Program-made: the position numbers and the translations under genes
The notes under the pieces: generated by a model
What the model was told of the DNA's origin: nothing
Seen by the model: only the letters and a program-made list of their open reading frames with translations
Databases searched by the model: none
Assembly (NCBI GenBank): GCA_040380145.1
Contig: JBEIJQ010000040.1
Location: forward strand, 1 to 21,150
Length of the DNA: 21,150 bases
Source: JBEIJQ01 sp040380145
GTDB lineage: Bacteria; Bacteroidota; Bacteroidia; Chitinophagales; Saprospiraceae
Direction: 5' to 3'
Shown: positions 15,580-21,150 of the stretch, in pieces
How positions within the stretch are numbered: the stretch's first letter is position 1
Layout of the letters: each line of letters opens with the position of its first letter

Positions 15580-15612
15580 AAAAAGGTCGTGGGGCGCAAT
15601 CCCCACGACCTT
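15577..15612 (-). terminator. Rho-independent terminator of frr
   Basis: A perfect 12-bp stem, AAGGTCGTGGGG (15583-15594) with CCCCACGACCTT (15601-15612), has a 6-base loop. On the minus strand it is followed by an uninterrupted T-tract (plus-strand A residues 15577-15584, two of them within the stem). It lies 27 bases after the frr stop and closes the translation block. Confidence 0.93.
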
Positions 15613-15638
15613 GCGGCACGACGACCGAACGGGTGCGT

Positions 15639-16202
15639 TCAGATCGTCATGATGTCTTTTTGTTTGAGTTCGAAAACCTTGTCGGCCTTGCCGGTAAATT
15701 CGTCGGTAAACGCTTGTACCGTTGCTTCGGCGCGTTTGCCGAGGTCTTCGGAGTAGCCGTTTTTGACGGCTTTTTTGACATCCTCGATGGCTTCCCGGCG
15801 TGCGTTCCGGATCGACACCTTGGCGTGTTCGACCATGCCGCTGGCGGTTTTGGCCAGTTCTTTGCGGCGTTCTTCGGTCATGGGCGGCAGGGTGATACGG
15901 ATCAGGATGCCGTCGTTTTGGGGGGTGACGCCCATATTGGCCTCAAAGATGGCCGATTCGATGGGCTTGATCATGTTTTTTTCCCAAGGGGTGATCGTGA
16001 TGGTCCTGCCGTCGAGCACTTTGACGGTGGCCACGCCGCTGAGGGCCGTGGAGGATCCATAGTAGTCCACGAAAAGTCCGTCGAACATATTGGCGGAGGC
16101 TTTTCCGGTGCGGACTTTCGCCAGTTCGTTCGTCAGGTGTTCGATCGCTGCGGACATGGATTGGCGGGCAATGCCCAGGATGAGATCTATTTCCTCCTGC
16201 AT
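15639..16202 (-). CDS. frr: Ribosome recycling factor
   Basis: RRF works with EF-G to split post-termination ribosomes. The 187-residue length is normal for the family. Diagnostic segments are LAKVRTGKASANMFDGL near residues 28-44, VDYYGSSTALSGVATV, ITITPWEKNMIKPIESAI, and LPPMTEERRKEL followed by the long helical domain I with RNARREAIEDVKK. The start is ATG 16202 (MQEEIDLIL). It lies 32 bases after pyrH, and the pair is a common pyrH-frr operon. The C-terminal helix ending KQKDIMTI is typical of Bacteroidota RRF. A strong terminator follows. Confidence 0.97.
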   Translation of the reverse strand: MQEEIDLILGIARQSMSAAIEHLTNELAKVRTGKASANMFDGLFVDYYGSSTALSGVATVKVLDGRTITITPWEKNMIKPIESAIFEANMGVTPQNDGILIRITLPPMTEERRKELAKTASGMVEHAKVSIRNARREAIEDVKKAVKNGYSEDLGKRAEATVQAFTDEFTGKADKVFELKQKDIMTI

Positions 16203-16217
16203 AAGGGATGGGGTTTG

Positions 16218-16236
16218 GATTTTTTCCGAAAAAATC
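16218..16236. repeat. GATTTTTT-CCG-AAAAAATC palindrome between pyrH and frr
   Basis: A perfect 8-bp inverted repeat with loop CCG overlaps the pyrH stop codon (16235-16237) and ends 16 bases before the frr start. On either strand the stem ends in an A/T run. It could slow polymerase or affect frr translation; full termination is unlikely because frr has no separate promoter that I can see. Confidence 0.5.
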
Positions 16237-16942
16237 AGTTGACCAAAGTTCCGATTTGTTCGCCTTCCACGATGCGGCGCAGATTGCCGGGCGCATTGAT
16301 GTCGAAGACCATGATCGGCAGGTTGTTTTCTTGGCAGAGGGTAAAAGCGGTCATATCCATCACGTTCAGGCCGTCGCGGATGGCCTTGTCGAACGAGAGG
16401 TTGTCGTAGCGGGTGGCAGAGGGGTCTTTTTCCGGATCGGCGGTATAAATGCCGTCCACGCGGGTACCTTTGAGGATGATGTCCGCGTTGATTTCGATGG
16501 CGCGCAGGGCTGCGGCGGAATCGGTGGTGAAAAAGGGATTGCCCGTACCGGCGGCGAGGATGATCACCCGTTCTTTTTCCAAGTGTCGGATGGCCCGGCG
16601 GCGAATATAGGGTTCGGCGATCTTGTCCATCGGAATGGCCGAGAGCAGGCGGGTGAACACCCCGTGTTTTTCGAGCGTGCTCTGGAGCGCCATCCCGTTG
16701 ATGACGGTGGCGAGCATGCCCATGTAATCGCCCTGTACCCGTTCGATGCCCGATTTTTCGGCATCGAGTCCCCGATAGATATTGCCTCCGCCGATCACGA
16801 CTGCGATTTGCACGCCCAATTGGGCGGCGGAGCGGATCTCGCGGGCGTAGTGGTCGAGCATGGCCTGCGTGATGCCGAATTCTTTGTCGCCCATCAGCGA
16901 TTCCCCGCTGAGCTTGAGCAGTATGCGCTTGTACTTGGCCAT
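16235..16942 (-). CDS. pyrH: Uridylate kinase (UMP kinase, PyrH)
   Basis: PyrH phosphorylates UMP to UDP with ATP in pyrimidine synthesis and belongs to the amino acid kinase family. The 235-residue product starts MAKYKRILLKLSGES, with the nucleotide-binding K-L-S-G-E-S at 10-15. It has GGGNIYRG (51-58) for phosphate binding, GTGNPFFTTD (132-141) for UMP/ATP contacts, and DPEKDPSA (169-176), which is diagnostic for bacterial UMP kinases. The start at 16942 matches the family N-terminus. It lies between tsf and frr; its 77-base upstream spacer holds a strong hairpin but no recognisable promoter. Confidence 0.97.
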   Translation of the reverse strand: MAKYKRILLKLSGESLMGDKEFGITQAMLDHYAREIRSAAQLGVQIAVVIGGGNIYRGLDAEKSGIERVQGDYMGMLATVINGMALQSTLEKHGVFTRLLSAIPMDKIAEPYIRRRAIRHLEKERVIILAAGTGNPFFTTDSAAALRAIEINADIILKGTRVDGIYTADPEKDPSATRYDNLSFDKAIRDGLNVMDMTAFTLCQENNLPIMVFDINAPGNLRRIVEGEQIGTLVN

Positions 16943-16973
16943 TGGGCTGGTGGAGAGGCTATGGGGTTATATG

Positions 16974-17003
16974 CCAACGGCGTGACCGTGGTCACGCCGT
17001 TGG
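16974..17003 (-). other. Strong 13-bp inverted repeat between tsf and pyrH
   Basis: CCAACGGCGTGAC (16974-16986) and GTCACGCCGTTGG (16991-17003) pair perfectly around loop CGTG. In the direction of transcription (minus) the T-tract comes before the stem and the bases after it are mixed (GCATATAACC). It is therefore not a standard intrinsic terminator. It may protect the 3' end of the tsf message, or act as a processing or attenuation site that sets tsf and pyrH levels apart. Confidence 0.75.
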
Positions 17004-17019
17004 GCAAAAAAAGAAAGGT

Positions 17020-17859
17020 TCACTTGACGGACAGGTGGCGGAAAGCCGTGGCCGTGAGGTCTTTGTCAACGCTCCGGAGATATTCGCCGACCGTCTGTTT
17101 GTTGGCCTTGACGTATTCCTGATCGAGGAGCGCGACTTCTTGATAAAACTTGTTGATGCTGCCGGACACCATTTTTTCCAGGATGTCGTCGGTCTTGCCA
17201 TCGTTTTTGGGATCGTTGCGGAGCAGTTCCTTGCGGATCTCGATCTCCTTTTCGATCACGTCGGCGGGGATTCCGTTCCGATCCACGGCGATGGGTTTCA
17301 TGGCCGCGATCTGCATGGCGATGTTTTTGCCGGCTTCTTGGAACGCATCGCCGGCCTTGTTGATGCCCACGATCACACCGGAGCGATAGCCCATGTGGAT
17401 GTAGGAGAGCACTTGGGGAGCTTCCAAGGATTCGAAGTCTTTGAGCTCGATCCTTTCGCCGATCACACCGGTTTTTTCGACGAGGTGCTCGGCCACTGTT
17501 TGGCCGTCCATCGAGAGGGCCAAGAGTGCTTCTTTGTCGGCGGGCCATTTTTCGAGGGCCAGGTCGGCGAGGTGCTTGACGAAGTTGACGAAGTCCTCGT
17601 TTTTGGTCACGAAGTCGGTTTCGCAGCAGACGTTGACAATGACTCCGCGGGAGCGGTCTCCATTGGTAATGGCGACCACCACGCCTTCGTTCGATTCGCG
17701 ACCGGCGAGTTTGGCCATCATTTTCTGGCCTTTTTTGCGCAGGACCTCGATGGCTTTTTCAAAATCGCCCGCGGCTTCTTCTAGGGCATTTTTGCAGTCC
17801 ATCATGCCCGCGCCCGTCATGTCGCGGAGTTTTTTTACGTCTTGGGCGGTATAGCTCAT
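17020..17859 (-). CDS. tsf: Translation elongation factor Ts
   Basis: EF-Ts is the nucleotide exchange factor that regenerates EF-Tu-GTP. The start at ATG 17859 (MSYTAQDVKKLRDMTGAGMM) gives 279 residues. The N-terminal UBA-like domain carries KLRDMTGAGMMDCKNAL, and the core has the signature stretch ending NVCCETDFVTKNEDF (about 71-85), which lies at the EF-Tu interface. A longer open frame reaching 18570 runs back into rpsB and is spurious. It sits 50 bases after rpsB, the standard rpsB-tsf pairing. No promoter was found between them, so co-transcription is expected. Confidence 0.97.
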   Translation of the reverse strand: MSYTAQDVKKLRDMTGAGMMDCKNALEEAAGDFEKAIEVLRKKGQKMMAKLAGRESNEGVVVAITNGDRSRGVIVNVCCETDFVTKNEDFVNFVKHLADLALEKWPADKEALLALSMDGQTVAEHLVEKTGVIGERIELKDFESLEAPQVLSYIHMGYRSGVIVGINKAGDAFQEAGKNIAMQIAAMKPIAVDRNGIPADVIEKEIEIRKELLRNDPKNDGKTDDILEKMVSGSINKFYQEVALLDQEYVKANKQTVGEYLRSVDKDLTATAFRHLSVK

Positions 17860-17909
17860 ATGATAGTTCGATTGTGGTTGGATGTGAAAAATCGGTCCGA
17901 TGTGTCCGC

Positions 17910-18635
17910 TCAGGCCGTGGTTTCGGCGGGCTGGTCGGCCTTGGCCTGTTTGCGTTCCTCGAGCCCTTCCTTGATCGCCTCCACCATGTAATTGGTGATG
18001 ATCGCGATGGACTTGGAGGCGTCGTCGTTGGCCGGGATCGGGAAATCCACCGAAAGCGGGTTGGAATTCGTGTCCACGATGCCGAAGGTCTTCATGCCCA
18101 AGCGGGTCGCTTCCGCGAGTGCGAGGTGCTCGTGGTGGATGTCCACGATGAAAATGGCGGAAGGCGTCCGGGTCAGTTGTTCGATGCCGCCGAACAATTT
18201 CTCGAGTTTGTCGCGCTTTCGCGAAAGGATGAGCTTTTCCTTTTTCGTGACCGACTCCAATGTTCCATCGTTGAGCATCTTGTTGATGTCCTGCATCTTC
18301 TTGATGGATTTCTTGATGGTCAGGAAGTTGGTCAGCATGCCGCCCAGCCAACGCTCCGTCACGTAGGGCATGCCCACGCTGGTAGCGGCTTTGGCGATGA
18401 TTTCGCGTGACTGTTTCTTGGTGCCCACGAAGAGCACTTTGCGTCCGGAGCGGGCGATGCTGCGCATGGCCTTGCCAGCCAGTTCGAGGCAGTCTAGCGT
18501 GCGGTTGAGGTCTATGATGTGGATGCCCTTGCGTTCCGCGAAGATATAGGGCAGCATGTGGGGGTTCCACTTGCGCTTCATGTGGCCGAAGTGGCAGCCA
18601 GCATCCAGCAGTTCTTTATGGGTAGGCTTGTTCAT
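17910..18635 (-). CDS. rpsB: 30S ribosomal protein S2
   Basis: S2 binds the 30S head-body junction and is needed for late subunit assembly. The start at ATG 18635 (MNKPTHKELLDAGCHFGH) gives 241 residues; a frame from 18668 adds 11 residues not seen in the family. Typical segments are AGCHFGHMKRKWNPHM (about 13-28), GIHIIDLNRTLDCL, VLFVGTKKQSREII, YVTERWLGGMLTNF, and FIVDIHHEHLALAEA, then a C-terminal acidic/Ala tail. It follows rpsI after 60 bases and precedes tsf. The spacer upstream has no TAnnTTTG box, so it is probably read from the rplM promoter. Confidence 0.97.
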   Translation of the reverse strand: MNKPTHKELLDAGCHFGHMKRKWNPHMLPYIFAERKGIHIIDLNRTLDCLELAGKAMRSIARSGRKVLFVGTKKQSREIIAKAATSVGMPYVTERWLGGMLTNFLTIKKSIKKMQDINKMLNDGTLESVTKKEKLILSRKRDKLEKLFGGIEQLTRTPSAIFIVDIHHEHLALAEATRLGMKTFGIVDTNSNPLSVDFPIPANDDASKSIAIITNYMVEAIKEGLEERKQAKADQPAETTA

Positions 18636-18695
18636 ATCTGGGAGAAAAATTTTTGAACGTTTTGGCAAAGAAAAGACGGTAATACCGGCTTCCGA

Positions 18696-19082
18696 TCAAC
18701 GCTTGGAGAATTGGAAGCTGCGGCGGGCCTTGGGCTTGCCGAATTTTTTGCGTTCGACCTCGCGGGCGTCGCGGGTGAGGAACTTGCGCGCCTTGAGCGG
18801 GGAGCGGAAATCCGCGTTCAGCTCGACCAGTGCGCGGGAGATGCCCAATCGGACGGCCTCCGCTTGGCCTTTTACGCCGCCGCCGCGGACGTTCACGGTC
18901 ACGTCGTACAGCGTTTCCGCGTCAACGGTCTGGAGGGCTTCCCGAACGGCGATTTGCACGTGCGCCACAGGGAAATACTCCTTGTAGTCTTTTCCGTTCA
19001 CGGTGATTTGGCCCGAACCTTGGCTCAGGTAAACACGGGCTACGGCCGCTTTTCTTCTGCCTACGGCATTGATTTTTTCCAT
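18696..19082 (-). CDS. rpsI: 30S ribosomal protein S9
   Basis: S9 sits in the 30S head, and its C-terminal tail reaches the P-site tRNA. The start ATG at 19082 (MEKINAVGRRKAAVARVYL) gives 128 residues, the usual size in Bacteroidota. Visible landmarks are GRRKAAVARV near residues 8-17, GSGQITVNGKDYKEYFP, NVRGGGVKGQAEAVRLGISRAL, and the basic tail ending in FSKR, where the terminal Arg contacts tRNA. It starts 5 bases after the rplM stop, so translational coupling is likely. A longer open frame to 19475 is out of phase with rplM and not real. Confidence 0.97.
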   Translation of the reverse strand: MEKINAVGRRKAAVARVYLSQGSGQITVNGKDYKEYFPVAHVQIAVREALQTVDAETLYDVTVNVRGGGVKGQAEAVRLGISRALVELNADFRSPLKARKFLTRDAREVERKKFGKPKARRSFQFSKR

Positions 19083-19087
19083 GGAAA

Positions 19088-19531
19088 TCAGAATTTGAAG
19101 GGTTCGGGCTGTTGGGCAGCGTGGTTGTGCTCGCTGCCGGCATAAGCAAACAATTTTTTGAACATGGCGCGGCCGAGCTTGTTCTTCGGCAGCATGCCGC
19201 GCACCGCCGTCTCGATCAGGGCGATGGGCTTGCGGCGCAGGACGTTGTCGGCCGTCATCTGCTTTTGGCCGCCGGGATATCCGGAAAAGGTGATGTACAC
19301 CTTGTTCTGCATCTTGTTGCCCGTGAGGCGCACTTTGTCCGCGTTGACCACGATCACGTAGTCGCCGCAATCCGTGTGCGGGGTGTACGTGGCGCGGTGC
19401 TTGCCGCGGAGCACGAGGGCGATGCGGGAACTCAGGCGGCCGAGGGTCATGCCCTCCGCATCCACGATGTACCACTTGCGCTGCTCCTGTGTCTTGACCA
19501 CGGATGGGGTTCTGTAGCTAAGCGTGTTCAC
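19088..19531 (-). CDS. rplM: 50S ribosomal protein L13
   Basis: L13 is an early-binding 50S assembly protein. I place the start at GTG 19531 (VNTLSYRTPS), giving 147 residues. Bacteroidota L13 proteins normally begin M-N-T-L-S-Y, and the in-frame ATG at 19555 would add eight mostly Phe/Lys residues encoded by a T-rich leader. Family segments are WYIVDAEGMTLGRLSSRIA, LRGKHRATYTPHTDCGDYV, VNADKVRLTGNKM, YITFSGYPGG, and the AVRGMLPKNKLG motif. It is the first gene of the six-gene translation block and has a -7 box about 90 bases upstream. Confidence 0.95.
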   Translation of the reverse strand: MNTLSYRTPSVVKTQEQRKWYIVDAEGMTLGRLSSRIALVLRGKHRATYTPHTDCGDYVIVVNADKVRLTGNKMQNKVYITFSGYPGGQKQMTADNVLRRKPIALIETAVRGMLPKNKLGRAMFKKLFAYAGSEHNHAAQQPEPFKF

Positions 19532-19560
19532 AAAAAAAAATTTAAAAATGGACAATACGT

Positions 19561-19595
19561 TTTTTCAGATCGCTTTCGGACAGACCCTTGAAAAA
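19561..19595 (-). promoter_or_regulatory. Candidate 5' leader structure of the rplM operon
   Basis: On the minus strand, TTTTTCA (19595-19589) pairs with TGAAAAA (19567-19561) around a 21-base loop, in the roughly 80-base leader between the -7 box and the GTG start. L13-operon leaders that bind ribosomal protein are known in several bacterial groups. Whether this is one is inference from position and a single 7-bp stem. Confidence 0.3.
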
Positions 19596-19619
19596 GATCG
19601 CATCTCACCGAAGCGGCCG

Positions 19620-19627
19620 CAAAGGTA
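19620..19627 (-). promoter_or_regulatory. -7 promoter element (TACCTTTG) for rplM-rpsI-rpsB-tsf
   Basis: The minus strand reads TACCTTTG, an exact match to TAnnTTTG, 89 bases before the rplM start. No -33 TTTG is present at the standard spacing. Ribosomal promoters may depend less on it. Confidence 0.5.
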
Positions 19628-19823
19628 ATCTTTCAACGGCCCTCTCGATAGCTTTTTTATAAATTTTTTTTGCAAAAAAAATACAAAATACTGTAAAACA
19701 GTAAAAATATGGACTCGTTTTTTTGATCTTCACCCCTGATCCCTCCGCCGGACCAAGGGAAAATGGAACGAAATCGGTTGTGCCGTCGCGCCGGTGCAAG
19801 ATTCCCCAAACTGCCAGGTTTAT

Positions 19824-20011
19824 CCCAAAATTGTCGCGAGCACTTTTTTGATCTGCTGCATTTTGTTTTTTGGACCTTCCCAACGGCAGCGATTGAGCGG
19901 TTCGCGAGGTGATTTGACAAAACACGTTGCGAACCGACTCCCGGCTACGGCCGACAACTATCGAAAGACATGCTTTCAAACGGGGCAACATAGCCGAACG
20001 ACAATTTTGGG
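19824..20011. repeat. Nested concentric inverted repeats, 188 bp (MITE-like or structured RNA)
   Basis: Outer arms CCCAAAATTGTCG (19824-19836) and CGACAATTTTGGG (19999-20011) are a perfect 13-bp inverted repeat. Inner arms CGGTTCGC (19898-19905) and GCGAACCG (19929-19936) are a perfect 8-bp inverted repeat. Both pairs are centred at about 19917, within half a base. The DNA between the arms pairs only weakly. No clear target-site duplication flanks it. It may be a decayed miniature element or a folded RNA. Confidence 0.5.
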
Positions 20012-20033
20012 TTGATTTGAGAGCAAAGGACAT

Positions 20034-20057
20034 GCGCGGGGGTGAACCCCGCCCTTA
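20034..20057. repeat. REP-like palindrome
   Basis: GCGGGG (20036-20041) and CCCCGC (20047-20052) pair around GTGAA. Read on the minus strand the element starts GTAAGGGCGGGG-TTCA-CCCC, resembling REP sequences associated with REP-associated tyrosine transposases. On the plus strand a T7 run follows a few bases later, so it could also act as a terminator. Confidence 0.45.
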
Positions 20058-20066
20058 CTTTTTTTG

Positions 20067-20074
20067 TATCTTTC
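20067..20074 (+). promoter_or_regulatory. Possible -7 element (TATCTTTC) for the PhoD-like gene
   Basis: TATCTTTC matches TAnnTTTG at all but the last base and lies 21 bases before the ATG. The -33 region would fall in the REP-like hairpin, and no TTTG is there. Confidence 0.3.
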
Positions 20075-20095
20075 GGGCTCGAAAATCCACGCCCC

Positions 20096-21150
20096 ATGCG
20101 CAAACTGTACGCTCTGCTCTCGCTGTTGTTGGTCGCTCTGAGCGCCGAGGCCCAGACCATCAACGCCGGCCCCATCGTGGGCGGCGTGACCCACGATGGG
20201 GCCCGGATCTATTTGCGTACGGCCCAACCGCGGGCTTTTGAACTGGAATACTCCAGCGATTCGCTGTTCGGAACCTTTGTCACGGTGGCCGACAGCACGC
20301 GCTTCGACCGGTTCGGTTCGCGCATCGTGCCGTTGGAAGGCCTGCAGCCTGCGACCACCTATTTCTATCGGTTCCGGTTTTCCGGCGCCGCCGGCCCCGA
20401 CCAGCGCAGCGGCCGGTTCAAAACCTTTCCCGCGCCCGGAACGGTCGGCTACACCAAGATCGTGGTGGGTTCGTGCAACTACAACGACAATTTCCCGCTC
20501 TTCGCCCAGATCCGCGCCCATGAGCCCGACCTCGTGGTGCACCTCGGCGATTGGGATTGGCCGCCGTCGCAGTTCGGCAACGACATGATGTTGCACCCCG
20601 ATCGCCGTGCGGCTTCTTTTGCCGCCCGCTACGAGGACAACAACTTCCGCCAGTTCGTCAACCCCTACTTTCCCGTCGAATACGTGTACGACGATGATTT
20701 CTCGTTCAACGACGGCGAGGGATGGACCTATCCCACCATTTCGGTGAACGTGGTCAACAACGAGCCGTTCACCGCCCTCGGCACGGTGCCGATGCCGCCC
20801 GGCATCCGCGAAGGGGCCATTCGCGCCTACGCCGAACATTTCCCGGGCTACCCGCTGGAAGACAGTACCCAGGGCATCTTCCACCGCATCCAACTCGGCA
20901 ACGTGGAACTGTACATGCTCGACACGCGCAACAACCGCGGGGCGCGCCACGATCAGTTTTACTACGACTCCACGGCCAATTTTTGGACCTACTCGCCCGC
21001 GCCGGGGCACACGATGCTCGGCGTTCCTCAACGCGACTGGCTGTACGACGGCCTCACGCAGTCCAACGCCGACTGGAAGATCATCGGCTCCAGCGTGGTG
21101 TTCAACCGCGCCTACGAACGCATTTTTCGCGTGGGCATGCAACAATTGCA
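20096..21150 (+). CDS. PhoD-like metallophosphatase, secreted, 3' end beyond the window
   Basis: The frame opens at ATG 20096 and stays open to the window edge (351 complete codons). A signal peptide covers about residues 1-20 (MRKLYALLSL, then a cut after AEAQ). Residues about 24-112 form the PhoD N-terminal Fn3-like domain (GPIVGGVTHDGARIYLRT; LQPATTYFYRFRF). The catalytic part begins with KIVVGSC (121-127), then HEPDLVVHLGDWDW (142-155) with a metal-site Asp, LYMLDTRNNR (272-281), and PQRDWLYDGL...ADWKIIGSSVVF (311-336). These segments match the order in PhoD-type alkaline phosphatases/phosphodiesterases, which release phosphate outside the cytoplasm. The usual GDYIYE is GDWDW here, so it is a divergent subgroup. 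The remaining metal ligands and any T9SS tail lie past 21150. Confidence 0.86.
   Translation, partial: MRKLYALLSLLLVALSAEAQTINAGPIVGGVTHDGARIYLRTAQPRAFELEYSSDSLFGTFVTVADSTRFDRFGSRIVPLEGLQPATTYFYRFRFSGAAGPDQRSGRFKTFPAPGTVGYTKIVVGSCNYNDNFPLFAQIRAHEPDLVVHLGDWDWPPSQFGNDMMLHPDRRAASFAARYEDNNFRQFVNPYFPVEYVYDDDFSFNDGEGWTYPTISVNVVNNEPFTALGTVPMPPGIREGAIRAYAEHFPGYPLEDSTQGIFHRIQLGNVELYMLDTRNNRGARHDQFYYDSTANFWTYSPAPGHTMLGVPQRDWLYDGLTQSNADWKIIGSSVVFNRAYERIFRVGMQQL

Larger units (their letters stand above)
19640..20095. other. Gene-free spacer with inverted repeats
   Basis: No reading frame here has a credible start, composition or family match. The stretch begins A/T-rich (19650-19725) upstream of the ribosomal promoter. 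It then holds a pair of concentric inverted repeats (19824-20011), a REP-like palindrome (20034-20057) and the upstream region of the PhoD-like gene. A minus-strand frame at 19605-20033 has low complexity and no recognisable domain. I see no tRNA, tmRNA, SRP RNA or RNase P RNA signature. Confidence 0.6.

Noticed and set aside
19532..19555. ATG start for rplM at 19555
   Set aside because: Would add a Phe/Lys-rich octapeptide. The family start V/M-N-T-L-S-Y is at the GTG 19531.
19605..20033. 142-codon minus-strand frame in the spacer
   Set aside because: Low-complexity ends, no recognisable domain, and it overlaps the ribosomal promoter and the inverted repeats.
19640..20095. SRP RNA, tmRNA, RNase P RNA or tRNA in the spacer
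   Set aside because: No conserved core sequences or CCA-ended cloverleaf were found on either strand.

Overview
The window looks like a chromosomal segment of a Bacteroidota bacterium. The evidence is a type IX secretion (T9SS) C-terminal sorting domain, SprB-type repeats, Bacteroidetes-style -7 elements (TAnnTTTG), and the order rplM-rpsI-rpsB-tsf-pyrH-frr. GC-rich genes separated by very A/T-rich spacers, plus SprB repeats in a giant secreted protein, would fit the Saprospiria or a related group. That finer placement is inference.

Layout, left to right. Positions 1-1604: the 3' end of ligA (BRCT domain) overlaps a secreted YD-repeat-like protein, which converges on uvrB. Positions 1602-6198, minus strand: uvrB (TTG start) and a mitochondrial-type aconitase with a clear intrinsic terminator. 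Positions 6468-12787, plus strand: a block of exported proteins. It holds an orphan secreted protein; a 1423-residue protein combining an M23/LytM zinc peptidase domain, seven SprB-like repeats, a Cys-rich repeat module and a T9SS tail; and two tandem paralogous lipocalin-like lipoproteins closed by a terminator. Positions 12889-15507, minus strand: mutL and a hexapeptide-repeat acyltransferase, each with its own -7 element. Positions 15639-19531, minus strand: the translation block rplM, rpsI, rpsB, tsf, pyrH, frr. Positions 19532-20095 hold no convincing gene but contain two concentric inverted repeats and a REP-like palindrome. From 20096 a secreted PhoD-like phosphatase runs off the window.

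The minus-strand genes are housekeeping: DNA repair, the TCA cycle, and translation with ribosome recycling. The plus-strand block from 6468 to 12787 is the accessory part. The peptidase/SprB/Cys-repeat protein with its two lipoprotein neighbours is the most interesting candidate for an undescribed system. No rRNA, tRNA, CRISPR array or intact insertion sequence was seen.
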